A program made the translations under genes and the position numbers. The notes under the pieces are model-generated. The model was not told the DNA's origin and did not search any database. It saw only the letters and a list, made by a program, of their open reading frames with translations. 56,974 nucleotides of DNA from Flavobacteriaceae bacterium (GTDB lineage Bacteria; Bacteroidota; Bacteroidia; Flavobacteriales; Flavobacteriaceae): contig NZMG01000038.1 of NCBI GenBank assembly GCA_002694465.1, positions 1 through 56,974 on the forward strand, written 5' to 3'. This document shows, piece by piece, positions 17,728 to 25,759 of the stretch (its first letter is position 1; each line of letters opens with the position of its first letter).

Positions 17728-18381
17728 ATGAAAAATCGTATTACCTCTATTTTTTTAGTGCTCTTTGTATTTGTGTTTACCGCCTGTAAAAACGACCTCA
17801 AAAAAGAACAAGTACAAGACGACACGGCTACAGACTCTATTTATTCTAACATCGACGATGTCTTGGAAGAGGACTATGAAGCGGGTGATGAGGAAATCAA
17901 GGAGTTTGGCATCATCGAAACCATTGAGGACGGAGGGTATCCGTTTTTTGTGGTAACGGTCAATTTTGTTGAGCGCAACATCAAGCACGATTTTAACCTT
18001 AATATCGAGGCCATCGATATGGATATGGAAGAACTCGCAACGCTTACAGACCAATGGGCAACGATTTATTACACTGCCAATATCGAAAATTTTCTCTACG
18101 ATTTGCAGTATAAAGGTGAATCGGTTTTTGGAGAATACGCTCCAGAAAAAACAGATCCAAGTTGGAAAAAAATAACAGGAATTTTAAGCGGCGCAGCAGA
18201 AGTCACTGCAGGAGATCTTCCCGATACCGTGACCGTGACCGATACTAATGGAAACGCTATGGAATTTGGTTTATTTATCGATGCCGAAACCGTAAAAGCC
18301 AACGGAAAAGAAGTAACTGCTTTTTATGAGGTGCGGGGAGTGAATACCATTACTCATATTCAGCCCTCCCAAGAAGATTAA
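17728..18381 (+). CDS. Hypothetical lipoprotein
   Basis: The start at 17728 gives a lipoprotein signal (MKNRITSIFLVLFVFVFTAC) with Cys20. An acidic spacer follows (residues 25-60, rich in Asp and Glu). Two beta-rich stretches then span about residues 60-120 and 140-205; the second (KKITGILSGAAEVT, DTVTVTDTNGNAMEFGLF) could be a small beta-barrel or OB-like fold. I do not recognise a family. The stop codon overlaps the convergent gene's stop by 4 bp (TTAA at 18378-18381). Confidence 0.82.
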   Translation: MKNRITSIFLVLFVFVFTACKNDLKKEQVQDDTATDSIYSNIDDVLEEDYEAGDEEIKEFGIIETIEDGGYPFFVVTVNFVERNIKHDFNLNIEAIDMDMEELATLTDQWATIYYTANIENFLYDLQYKGESVFGEYAPEKTDPSWKKITGILSGAAEVTAGDLPDTVTVTDTNGNAMEFGLFIDAETVKANGKEVTAFYEVRGVNTITHIQPSQED

Positions 18382-19001
18382 TTGTTTTTGGAAATCTCTT
18401 CGACGGTTTTTTCCAAATCGTCGTAGCCAAAAATGGTATAGGTTTTATTCCAAATCACTGGAAACCGAATCTTGGTCGTTTCCTGTAATTCCTTGTCAAT
18501 AAAATTCATAAACTGTCGGTACAACTTTGGGTCATCATCAATATTAAAATTGCGATGATTCACTTGGTCTCTAAACAAAAAGGCAGACAGGTTATCACAT
18601 TTTTTGCAATCGGTAGTAGAGAAAACCACCACCTTTCCTTTTATCACATTTTCAATATCCACAACATCTTCTTCGGGTTCAAGGGTGAGGCTGTTGTCTA
18701 GGTTTTCGTTTACAATAAGGTTGTACGTATAATTAGATTCTTGGTCGTCCATTTCAATAAGCGTCATCACGTGCACCTTTTTGCGAGGCGGGATGTTCAT
18801 CACCACCGGACGGTCTGCACTTCGTCGGTAGCCCTGTGCGGTAAGCATAATAAACACATTTAGCGTATCGGCTGTTTTATTTTCAGCCATGAGCACCACG
18901 CGTTTTCCTTTTTTCTTTTCAGTAATCACAACTTTGTCTTGTTGTGAAAACCCAAGGGCACAAATGAATAGCGTAAAAAATAGAATTAGTTGTCTGTTCA
19001 T
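18378..19001 (-). CDS. Exported glutaredoxin/thioredoxin-like protein with CKKC motif
   Basis: The start at 19001 gives a signal peptide (MNRQLILFFTLFICALGFSQ). The first part, residues about 20-115, is beta-rich and unrecognised. The second part resembles the glutaredoxin fold: KGKVVVFSTTDCKKC supplies the strand and CxxC active site, and IRFPVIWNKTYTIFGYDDLE supplies the cis-Pro and following strand. A periplasmic thiol-disulfide role is inferred from the CxxC placement and export signal. No partner oxidoreductase is nearby. A longer in-frame start at 19046 lies in the divergent promoter region and is unlikely. Confidence 0.75.
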   Translation of the reverse strand: MNRQLILFFTLFICALGFSQQDKVVITEKKKGKRVVLMAENKTADTLNVFIMLTAQGYRRSADRPVVMNIPPRKKVHVMTLIEMDDQESNYTYNLIVNENLDNSLTLEPEEDVVDIENVIKGKVVVFSTTDCKKCDNLSAFLFRDQVNHRNFNIDDDPKLYRQFMNFIDKELQETTKIRFPVIWNKTYTIFGYDDLEKTVEEISKNN

Positions 19002-19049
19002 ACCAAAAAACGAAGATAGTATTCCTATTTTTGTAACACAAATCATACC

Positions 19050-19823
19050 ATGGAGTTACAATTAAACAAACCTATTTGCTTTTTCGATCTTGAGACCACT
19101 GGAGTTAATGTAGCTAGCGACCGCATTGTGGAAATTTCCATCTTAAAAGTGTTCCCAAACGGAAATAAAGAAAGCCACACCTGGCGCGTAAATCCCGAAA
19201 TGCCCATTCCCCCAGTGGTGAGTGCCATTCACGGAATTACAGACGAAATGGTAGCCAACGAACCTACGTTTAAAGAACTGGCGCCCAAAGTGTTTCAATT
19301 AATAAAGGATAGCGACTTAGGCGGATTTAATAGCAACCGATTCGATATTCCGTTATTGGCGGAAGAAATGCTTCGCGCCGATATTGATTTTGATATGAAA
19401 AAGGCACTTTCGGTAGATGTGCAGACTATTTTTCATAAAATGGAAAAGCGCACCTTGGAAGCGGCATATAAATTTTATTGCGATAAAAACCTAGATAATG
19501 CGCATAGTGCCGAAGCCGATACCATGGCAACCTATGAAGTGTTAAAAGCGCAACTTTCAAAGTATGAGGAACTTGAAAATGATATTAATTTTTTAGCCGA
19601 TTTCAGCTCACATCGTGAATTTGCCGATTTTGCAGGATTTATTGGGTATAACAAGAATGGAGAAGAGGTGTTTAACTTCGGAAAGCATAAAGGTACGTTG
19701 GTAGAAGAGGTGTTGGAAAAAGAACCAGGCTATTTTGGCTGGTTGTTAAATGCAGATTTTCCATTGTACACAAAGAAAGTGCTTACACGAGTGAAATTAC
19801 GTAAACTGAATACGAAACAATAA
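19050..19823 (+). CDS. DnaQ-like 3'-5' exonuclease with ExoX-type C-terminal domain
   Basis: The N-terminal 170 residues are a DEDDh exonuclease: FFDLETTGVN (Asp and Glu), SNRFDIPLL (Asp), and HSAEADTMATY (His and Asp). The family includes the proofreading subunit of DNA polymerase III and exonuclease X. After residue about 185 there is a small conserved segment (FNFGKHKGTLVEEVL, GYFGWLLNADFP) like the C-terminal domain of ExoX-type proteins. That argues for a stand-alone repair or degradation nuclease. TATTTTTG (19026-19033) is a perfect -7 element 16 bp before the ATG. The FAH-family gene follows after 11 bp. Confidence 0.92.
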   Translation: MELQLNKPICFFDLETTGVNVASDRIVEISILKVFPNGNKESHTWRVNPEMPIPPVVSAIHGITDEMVANEPTFKELAPKVFQLIKDSDLGGFNSNRFDIPLLAEEMLRADIDFDMKKALSVDVQTIFHKMEKRTLEAAYKFYCDKNLDNAHSAEADTMATYEVLKAQLSKYEELENDINFLADFSSHREFADFAGFIGYNKNGEEVFNFGKHKGTLVEEVLEKEPGYFGWLLNADFPLYTKKVLTRVKLRKLNTKQ

Positions 19824-19834
19824 TTTTCCGAATA

Positions 19835-20446
19835 ATGAAGATTATTTGCATAGGTAGGAATTATACCGAACATATTGCTGAACTCAAAAATGAAAGGCCC
19901 ACAGAGCCCGTGGTGTTTATCAAGCCAGATTCGGCAGTATTATTAAAAAATAACCCTTTTATAATTCCAGAATTTTCGCAAGACATTCACCATGAGGTAG
20001 AGATTTTGGTGAAAATTAATAAGATTGGGAAGTACATCGATAAAAAATTTGCGCATAAGTATTATGATGAAATAGGATTGGGTATTGATTTTACCGCGCG
20101 GGATCTTCAAAGTAAATTAAAAGAAAAAGGCCTGCCTTGGGAAAAAGCAAAATCCTTTGATGGTGCTGCCGTGATAGGTAATTTTTTACCTAAAGATTCG
20201 TTTAAGGATAGTAACGATTTAAATTTCCATCTCGAAAAGAATGGCGAGGTGGTTCAAAAGGGGAATACTTCCTTTATGTTGTGGAAAATTGATGACTTAA
20301 TCGAATATGTTTCAAAATATTTCACATTAAAGATAGGAGATATTATATTTACAGGTACGCCCGCAGGTGTTGGTAGGGTAGCCCCCAATGATGTTTTAAA
20401 AGGATACATAGAAAGCAAAGAGCTTTTTTCAATAAAAGTTAAATAA
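19835..20446 (+). CDS. Fumarylacetoacetate hydrolase (FAH) family protein
   Basis: This is a compact member of the FAH family (203 residues), similar in size to FAHD1-type acylpyruvate hydrolases and oxaloacetate decarboxylases. Metal-binding acids are visible in HHEVEILVKI, and GIDFTARDLQ supplies the Asp. The catalytic Lys is probably in KAKSFDGAAVIG. The closing GDIIFTGTPAGVGRV is the family signature. The enzyme is cytosolic and uses Mg or Mn. It sits between an exonuclease gene and an Hpt gene with spacings of 11 and 1 bp, so the run is likely one operon without a shared pathway. Confidence 0.93.
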   Translation: MKIICIGRNYTEHIAELKNERPTEPVVFIKPDSAVLLKNNPFIIPEFSQDIHHEVEILVKINKIGKYIDKKFAHKYYDEIGLGIDFTARDLQSKLKEKGLPWEKAKSFDGAAVIGNFLPKDSFKDSNDLNFHLEKNGEVVQKGNTSFMLWKIDDLIEYVSKYFTLKIGDIIFTGTPAGVGRVAPNDVLKGYIESKELFSIKVK

Positions 20447-20447
20447 T

Positions 20448-20789
20448 ATGAGTAAGATATATTCAGTAGATAGTTTAAAAGAAATAGCTGGTGACGACCA
20501 GGATTTTATGGCTGTCGTTGCCGAAACTTTTTTAACTGAAATTCCACCAGATTTAGAAGCGCTAGTGGGAGCAGTGGATAATGACAATAGAGAGTTGGCA
20601 TATCAATTTGCACATAAAATGAAGCCCAATATCGAAATGTTTGGCATCGATTTATTAAAGGATATCACCGCTATAGAAGCGTGGACACGATCATCCAAAA
20701 ATAAGAGTGCTATCCAAGATACGGTAGAAAAAGTAAACACCACCCTGCACCAAGTTTTTGAACAGCTTAAACAAGACTTCGACCTATAA
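20448..20789 (+). CDS. Histidine phosphotransfer (Hpt) domain protein
   Basis: The 113-residue protein is a single Hpt domain, the four-helix phosphorelay module that passes phosphate between hybrid histidine kinases and response regulators. The phospho-accepting His56 is in AYQFAHKMKPNIEMFG, the family signature. There is no kinase or receiver gene nearby, so its partners are encoded elsewhere. The ATG is 1 bp after the previous stop and the next ATG follows directly on its stop codon. Confidence 0.9.
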   Translation: MSKIYSVDSLKEIAGDDQDFMAVVAETFLTEIPPDLEALVGAVDNDNRELAYQFAHKMKPNIEMFGIDLLKDITAIEAWTRSSKNKSAIQDTVEKVNTTLHQVFEQLKQDFDL

Positions 20790-22037
20790 ATGCTTGCCGA
20801 AATAATTACCATTGGTGATGAAATTCTCATAGGCCAAATTGTTGATACCAATTCGGCTTTTATAAGTCAGCAACTCAATAAAATTGGGGTGCAAGTACAT
20901 CAAATTACTTCCATTCAAGACGATAGGGAGCATATCCTTTCCACCTTTAAAGATGCTTCAAAAAGAGCCGATTTAGTTTTAGTTACGGGCGGATTAGGCC
21001 CTACCAAAGACGACATAACAAAACAATGTTTTTGCGAATTTTTCGAGGATACATTGGTGGAAGATGCTGTCACTAAAAAGCATATTCAGTATTTATTCGA
21101 TAAGTATTTTCAGAAAACACCTACTCAAATGAATTTGGACCAAGCATTGGTCCCTTCAAAAGCCACCATTTTATTGAATGAACACGGAACCGCTCCAGGG
21201 ATGTGGATGGAAAAAGACGGCGTGGTGTTCGTTTCGATGCCAGGGGTGCCTTATGAGATGAAATATTTACTCATCGAAAAAGTCTTTCCGAAAGTAATAG
21301 AACATTTTCAGCGACCCTTTATCTACCATAAAACCTTACTCACCTATGGATTGGGCGAGAGCGCCATTGCCGAAAGAATCGAAGAATGGGAAGATGGTTT
21401 GCCAAAACATATAAAATTAGCGTATTTGCCTTCTATGGGAAGGGTCCGACTTAGATTATCTTCAAAAAGTAATGATGAGGTAAAAGTAAAAGAGGACGTT
21501 GATATATTAATGGACGAACTTGTTGAAAAATTAAAGGATATTGCTATTGGTTTTGAAGAAGAAACTTCGGTAGTCGATAGAATAGGTTCTTTATTAATCA
21601 AACAAGGAAAGACTTTAAGTTTAGCCGAAAGCTGTACGGGAGGGGCCATTGCCGAAGAAATTACGCAATTGGCAGGAGTTTCCAGCTTTTATAGGGGAAG
21701 CATCATTCCCTATGCCACCGAGTTAAAAACTTCAATTTTGGGTGTAGATGCAGCCTTAATTAAAAAGCATAATGTGGTAAGTATTCCTGTTGCAGAGGCC
21801 ATGGCAATACAATCTACAAAAATATTTAAAAGTGATTACGCTGTGGCGACTACAGGTATAGCAGGACCCACCAAGGGCGATGGCGATGCTGAGGTGGGGA
21901 CGGTATGTATTGCTATTGCTGGTCCTAGCGGTGTTGTTTCGGAAAAGTTTCTCTTTGGGAAAGCGCGTGAACGTGTTATTAGAAAGTCGGTAAATAAGGC
22001 TTTTGAAATGCTTCTAAAAGAAATTTCAAAAAACTAA
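20790..22037 (+). CDS. cinA: CinA family protein (NMN deamidase / competence-damage protein)
   Basis: The protein (415 residues) has the two CinA domains. The N-terminal MoCF-like domain shows IITIGDEILIGQIVDTNS and VTGGLGPTKDD. The C-terminal PncC domain, a nicotinamide mononucleotide amidohydrolase, shows SLAESCTGGAIAEEIT, the FYRGSIIPYA segment and TGIAGPTKGDGD. It recycles NMN in NAD metabolism and may hydrolyse ADP-ribose through the first domain. The start codon follows the Hpt stop with no gap (TAAATG), which implies translational coupling. Confidence 0.96.
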   Translation: MLAEIITIGDEILIGQIVDTNSAFISQQLNKIGVQVHQITSIQDDREHILSTFKDASKRADLVLVTGGLGPTKDDITKQCFCEFFEDTLVEDAVTKKHIQYLFDKYFQKTPTQMNLDQALVPSKATILLNEHGTAPGMWMEKDGVVFVSMPGVPYEMKYLLIEKVFPKVIEHFQRPFIYHKTLLTYGLGESAIAERIEEWEDGLPKHIKLAYLPSMGRVRLRLSSKSNDEVKVKEDVDILMDELVEKLKDIAIGFEEETSVVDRIGSLLIKQGKTLSLAESCTGGAIAEEITQLAGVSSFYRGSIIPYATELKTSILGVDAALIKKHNVVSIPVAEAMAIQSTKIFKSDYAVATTGIAGPTKGDGDAEVGTVCIAIAGPSGVVSEKFLFGKARERVIRKSVNKAFEMLLKEISKN

Positions 22038-22043
22038 ATTTCT

Positions 22044-22078
22044 TTTGTTGTACACCACAATTAATTTTATTAAATTTG
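22044..22078 (+). promoter_or_regulatory. Promoter of rpmB-rpmG-DUF4295
   Basis: TTTG (22044-22047) and TAAATTTG (22071-22078) are 23 bp apart; a TTG at 22048-22050 gives a 20-bp spacer. The -7 element is a full consensus match. Confidence 0.6.
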
Positions 22079-22113
22079 CACCCTGTTTAAAAATATCTAT
22101 CAAAAATTAGGTT

Positions 22114-22353
22114 ATGTCAAGAGTTTGTGAGCTAACTGGAAAAAAGGCGATGGTTGGAAACAACGTATCCCACGCGATGAACAAAACCAAGCGTAAGTTT
22201 AACGTTAACTTGGTTAAGAAGCGTTTTTATATTCCTGAAGAAGATAAGTGGATTACACTACGTGTTTCTACTTCGGCAATGAAAAATATTAACAAAAAAG
22301 GAATTTCTGCAGTTATTAAAGAAGCTCGTGCAAACGGACATCTTACTAAGTAA
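22114..22353 (+). CDS. rpmB: 50S ribosomal protein L28
   Basis: L28 is a small protein of the large ribosomal subunit near the E-site. The 79 residues begin with SRVCELTGKKAMVGNNVSHA and contain KRKFNVNLVKKRFYIPEED, both typical for Bacteroidota L28. The single Cys fits the zinc-free form. It is the first gene of a three-gene ribosomal unit with its own promoter. Confidence 0.98.
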   Translation: MSRVCELTGKKAMVGNNVSHAMNKTKRKFNVNLVKKRFYIPEEDKWITLRVSTSAMKNINKKGISAVIKEARANGHLTK

Positions 22354-22379
22354 TTGCATAACCATAAAGTCTATTTACA

Positions 22380-22562
22380 ATGGCTAAAAAAGGAAACAGA
22401 GTTCAAGTAATCTTAGAATGCACAGAGCATAAAGAAAGTGGTATGCCAGGAACTTCTCGCTATATCACTACAAAAAATAAAAAGAACACTCCAGATAGAA
22501 TGGAGTTGAAGAAATTCAACCCCATCTTGAAGAAAATGACTGTTCATAAAGAAATTAAGTAA
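22380..22562 (+). CDS. rpmG: 50S ribosomal protein L33
   Basis: The 60-residue protein matches L33: [38 protein letters not shown] and a C-terminal lysine-rich tail. It has only one cysteine, so it is the zinc-independent (C-) type. It lies 26 bp after rpmB, and the DUF4295 gene follows 12 bp later, the usual order in this phylum. Confidence 0.98.
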   Translation: MAKKGNRVQVILECTEHKESGMPGTSRYITTKNKKNTPDRMELKKFNPILKKMTVHKEIK

Positions 22563-22574
22563 AAATAGAGAGTC

Positions 22575-22727
22575 ATGGCAAAGAAATCAGTAGCATCGTT
22601 ACAAACAGGATCTAAGCGTTTAACAAAAGCCATTAAAATGGTTAAGTCTCCTAAGACAGGAGCTTATACATTTGTTGAAGCTATTATGACACCAGAAGCA
22701 GTAAACGACTGGTTGAACAAACAATAA
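22575..22727 (+). CDS. DUF4295 family protein (small ribosome-associated candidate)
   Basis: A 50-residue open frame starts at the ATG at 22575: MAKKSVASLQTGSKRLTKAI, ending with TPEAVNDWLNKQ. This is the DUF4295 family, found in Bacteroidota directly after rpmG. It is basic (many Lys) and short. A role on or near the ribosome is inferred from the invariant neighbourhood, not shown. An intrinsic terminator closes the unit 22 bp later. Confidence 0.93.
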   Translation: MAKKSVASLQTGSKRLTKAIKMVKSPKTGAYTFVEAIMTPEAVNDWLNKQ

Positions 22728-22749
22728 TCAACCGTACAATATATACCTG

Positions 22750-22779
22750 AAGCCACTTTTTTACGAAGGTGGCTTTTTG
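22750..22779 (+). terminator. Intrinsic terminator of the rpmB unit
   Basis: AAGCCAC (22750-22756) pairs with GTGGCTT (22769-22775), followed by TTTTG. Confidence 0.85.
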
Positions 22780-22825
22780 TATTTTTGATGGTTACTTTAA
22801 CAAAACATAATCTCATTTCAAATAC

Positions 22826-23779
22826 ATGAGTTTTTTTAAAAAGATATTTTCCAAAGAAAAAAAGGAAACACTTGATAAAGGTCTAGAGAAATCAAAAAAC
22901 ACTTTCCTCGATAAACTTTCCAAAGCTGTTGCTGGTAAAAGTAAAGTAGATGACGATGTTCTTGATAACCTCGAAGAAGTATTAGTTTCTAGCGATGTTG
23001 GTGTAAATACAACGCTAAAAGTGATTGAGCGTATTGAAGCTAGAGTAGCTAAAGACAAGTATTTAGGAACTGAGGAATTAAACCAAATTCTAAGAGAGGA
23101 AATAGCGGGACTTTTAAGTGAAACCAATACAGGAGAAGCGACAGAATTTATAATTCCTGAAGGGAAAAAACCCTATGTAATTATGGTGGTAGGTGTTAAT
23201 GGTGTAGGAAAAACTACGACCATTGGAAAACTTGCCTATCAATTTAAAAAAGCAGGAAAAAAAGTAGTGTTAGGTGCTGCCGATACCTTTCGTGCGGCTG
23301 CCATTGATCAACTTCAAATCTGGGCAGATAGAACCGAAGTTCCCATCGTAAAACAGAGTATGGGAAGTGACCCAGCAAGTGTTGCTTTCGATACATTGGA
23401 AAGTGCGGTGAATCAAGATGCTGATGTGGTAATTATTGATACCGCTGGTCGTTTACACAATAAAGTGAACTTAATGAACGAGCTAACTAAGGTAAAACGG
23501 GTGATGCAAAAAGTGGTAGAAGATGCACCCCATGATGTATTATTAGTGTTGGATGGTTCTACGGGACAAAATGCTTTTGAGCAGGCGAAACAATTTACTG
23601 CAGCTACCGAAGTAACCTCCCTAGCAGTCACTAAATTGGATGGAACTGCCAAAGGAGGTGTGGTAATTGGTATTAGTGATCAGTTTCAAATACCAGTAAA
23701 ATATATTGGTGTGGGAGAAGGAATAGAAGACCTTCAAGTTTTTAATAAGTTTGAGTTTGTGGATTCTTTTTTTAAGTAA
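22826..23779 (+). CDS. ftsY: Signal recognition particle receptor FtsY
   Basis: FtsY is the membrane-associated SRP receptor GTPase that delivers nascent membrane proteins to the translocon. The 317 residues cover the N and G domains only, without the long acidic A domain of enterobacteria, as is usual in this phylum. The GTPase motifs are present: VNGVGKTTTIGKLA (G1), DTFRAAAIDQL, DTAGRLHNKVNL (G3), TKLDGTAKGG (G4) and the closing GVGEGIEDLQVF. It is preceded by the rpmB-unit terminator and followed after 24 bp by a SET-domain gene. Confidence 0.98.
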   Translation: MSFFKKIFSKEKKETLDKGLEKSKNTFLDKLSKAVAGKSKVDDDVLDNLEEVLVSSDVGVNTTLKVIERIEARVAKDKYLGTEELNQILREEIAGLLSETNTGEATEFIIPEGKKPYVIMVVGVNGVGKTTTIGKLAYQFKKAGKKVVLGAADTFRAAAIDQLQIWADRTEVPIVKQSMGSDPASVAFDTLESAVNQDADVVIIDTAGRLHNKVNLMNELTKVKRVMQKVVEDAPHDVLLVLDGSTGQNAFEQAKQFTAATEVTSLAVTKLDGTAKGGVVIGISDQFQIPVKYIGVGEGIEDLQVFNKFEFVDSFFK

Positions 23780-23803
23780 CTTCGCTTAAAATTAATTCAC
23801 TTT

Positions 23804-24391
23804 ATGATTCACCCTCATACCGAGTTGAGCTTTATAAACGACGAAATTGGTCATGGTGTTGTAGCCACTCAGTTTATTCCTGCTGGTACTATTACTTGGG
23901 TACTAGACGAATTAGATAGAACTTTTACTCCAAAGCAATTTCAGAAAATGAACGAATTGTACCAAGACATTTTGGAAACCTATAGTTTCCGAAATAGTAG
24001 CGGTAATTTTGTACTTTGCTGGGATCATGGGCGTTTTGTGAATCATAGTTTTAAATCCAATTGTCTTTCTACTGCCTACGATTTTGAAATTGCCATTCGT
24101 GATATTCACCCTAGTGAGCAACTTACCGATGATTACGGCTATTTAAATATTTCTACTCCTTTTAAAGCAGCAAACGAAGGTACTAAGCGAAAAATGGTCT
24201 ATCCAGACGATTTGGAAAAATACTATCCAGAGTGGGATAAAAAATTGGAAGAGAATTTTCCTAAAATTCCAAAAGTGTCACAACCATTAGCCCCCTTACT
24301 TTCTAAAAATGTTCAAAAGGAAATAGATGCTGTTTTGGCAGGAAAAAAACCACTAGCTTCCATTTTAGAATTGTATTACAAGCCTAAATAG
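23804..24391 (+). CDS. SET domain-containing protein
   Basis: The protein (195 residues) carries a SET lysine-methyltransferase fold: an N-terminal GHGVVATQFIPAGT segment (the first SET strand pair), FVNHSFKSNC (the NHS motif that binds S-adenosylmethionine) and LTDDYGYLN (the catalytic Tyr region). Bacterial SET proteins methylate lysines on proteins, but the target here is unknown. The last 60 residues are Pro/Lys-rich. It is cytosolic, with no signal peptide, and lies between ftsY and rimO. Confidence 0.87.
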   Translation: MIHPHTELSFINDEIGHGVVATQFIPAGTITWVLDELDRTFTPKQFQKMNELYQDILETYSFRNSSGNFVLCWDHGRFVNHSFKSNCLSTAYDFEIAIRDIHPSEQLTDDYGYLNISTPFKAANEGTKRKMVYPDDLEKYYPEWDKKLEENFPKIPKVSQPLAPLLSKNVQKEIDAVLAGKKPLASILELYYKPK

Positions 24392-24392
24392 G

Positions 24393-24421
24393 TTTCCTTT
24401 CCATAGTTTAAAGTATCTTTG
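24393..24421 (+). promoter_or_regulatory. rimO: Promoter of rimO
   Basis: TTTC (24393-24396), a 17-bp spacer and TATCTTTG (24414-24421), a full TAnnTTTG match. An in-frame TTG at 24419 lies inside this element and so cannot be the start codon of rimO. Confidence 0.65.
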
Positions 24422-24442
24422 CAGCTTCAAATCAATGAATCC

Positions 24443-25750
24443 ATGCGGACTAAGAGTTTAAAGAAGAACAAAATTAATGTCGTCACCTTAGGGTGCTCTA
24501 AAAATGTCTACGATAGTGAGGTGCTCATGGGGCAACTACGTGCCAATAATAAAGAGGTTGTTCACGAAGAGGAAGGCAATATTGTAGTGATTAATACCTG
24601 CGGATTCATCGCTAATGCCAAGGAAGAAAGTGTGAATACCATTTTGGAATTTGTTCAGAAAAAGGAAGAAGGATTGGTCGATAAAGTATTTGTGACTGGC
24701 TGCCTTTCGGAAAGATACAAACCCGATTTACAAAAAGAAATCCCAAATGTTGATGAGTATTTTGGAACTACCGAATTACCCGGTTTGCTAAAAGCCCTTG
24801 GTGCCGATTACAAACACGAACTTATTGGAGAACGACTTACCACAACCCCTAAAAATTACGCATATTTAAAAATTGCCGAAGGTTGCGACCGTCCGTGTTC
24901 GTTTTGTGCCATTCCCATCATGCGAGGAAAACACCGAAGCACCCCTGTTGAAGATTTGGTAATCGAAGCAGAAAAATTAGCTGCAAATGGTGTAAAAGAG
25001 CTTATTCTTATTGCACAGGATTTAACTTATTATGGGTTGGATTTATACAAAAAAAGAGATTTAGCTAGATTGCTTAAGGAGCTTGTTAAAGTAGAAGGTA
25101 TTGAATGGATTCGTTTGCATTATGCCTTTCCCACAGGCTTTCCTATGGAAGTTTTGGAAGTGATGCGTCAAGAGCCTAAAATTTGTAATTATATCGACAT
25201 TCCCTTGCAGCATATTTCAGATCCTATTTTGAAATCCATGCGTCGTGGAACAACAAAGGAAAAAACGACCAAGTTGTTGAAAGACTTCCGTGAAGCGGTA
25301 CCTGAAATGGCCATTAGAACGACTTTGATTGTTGGATATCCTGGAGAAACCGAAGAAGATTTTCAAACCTTAAAGCAGTGGGTTCAAGAAATGCGTTTTG
25401 AACGTTTGGGTTGTTTTACGTATTCCCACGAAGAAAATACACACGCTTACAATCTAGAAGACGACGTTCCAGAGGAAGTGAAAATGGAGCGTGCCAATGA
25501 AATTATGGATATTCAATCGCAGATATCTTGGGAGTTAAATCAGGAGAAAATAGGAAAGGAATTCCGCGTCCTAATCGATAGAAAAGAAGGGGGCTATTAT
25601 GTGGGAAGAACTGAATTTGATAGCCCAGATGTGGATAACGAGGTGTTGATAAATGCAGAAGAAGGTTATTTGAGAACCGGTGATTTTTTCCAAATTAAAA
25701 TAACAGATGCTTCCGACTTTGATTTGTACGGAGAACTCGCAAAAAGCTAG
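24443..25750 (+). CDS. rimO: Ribosomal protein S12 methylthiotransferase RimO
   Basis: RimO is a radical-SAM enzyme with two iron-sulfur clusters that adds a methylthio group to the conserved Asp of ribosomal protein S12. The UPF0004 N-domain shows VVTLGCSKNVYDSEVLMGQL with further cysteines in NTCGFIANA and TGCLSERY. The radical-SAM motif is CDRPCSFCAIP. A TRAM domain closes the protein (RVLIDRKEGGYYVGRTEFDSP). The RimO-type TLGCSKN start and SFCAIP distinguish it from MiaB. The ATG at 24443 is chosen because the promoter lies directly upstream; the mature length of 435 residues is normal. Confidence 0.96.
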   Translation: MRTKSLKKNKINVVTLGCSKNVYDSEVLMGQLRANNKEVVHEEEGNIVVINTCGFIANAKEESVNTILEFVQKKEEGLVDKVFVTGCLSERYKPDLQKEIPNVDEYFGTTELPGLLKALGADYKHELIGERLTTTPKNYAYLKIAEGCDRPCSFCAIPIMRGKHRSTPVEDLVIEAEKLAANGVKELILIAQDLTYYGLDLYKKRDLARLLKELVKVEGIEWIRLHYAFPTGFPMEVLEVMRQEPKICNYIDIPLQHISDPILKSMRRGTTKEKTTKLLKDFREAVPEMAIRTTLIVGYPGETEEDFQTLKQWVQEMRFERLGCFTYSHEENTHAYNLEDDVPEEVKMERANEIMDIQSQISWELNQEKIGKEFRVLIDRKEGGYYVGRTEFDSPDVDNEVLINAEEGYLRTGDFFQIKITDASDFDLYGELAKS

Positions 25751-25759
25751 AATTTTATA

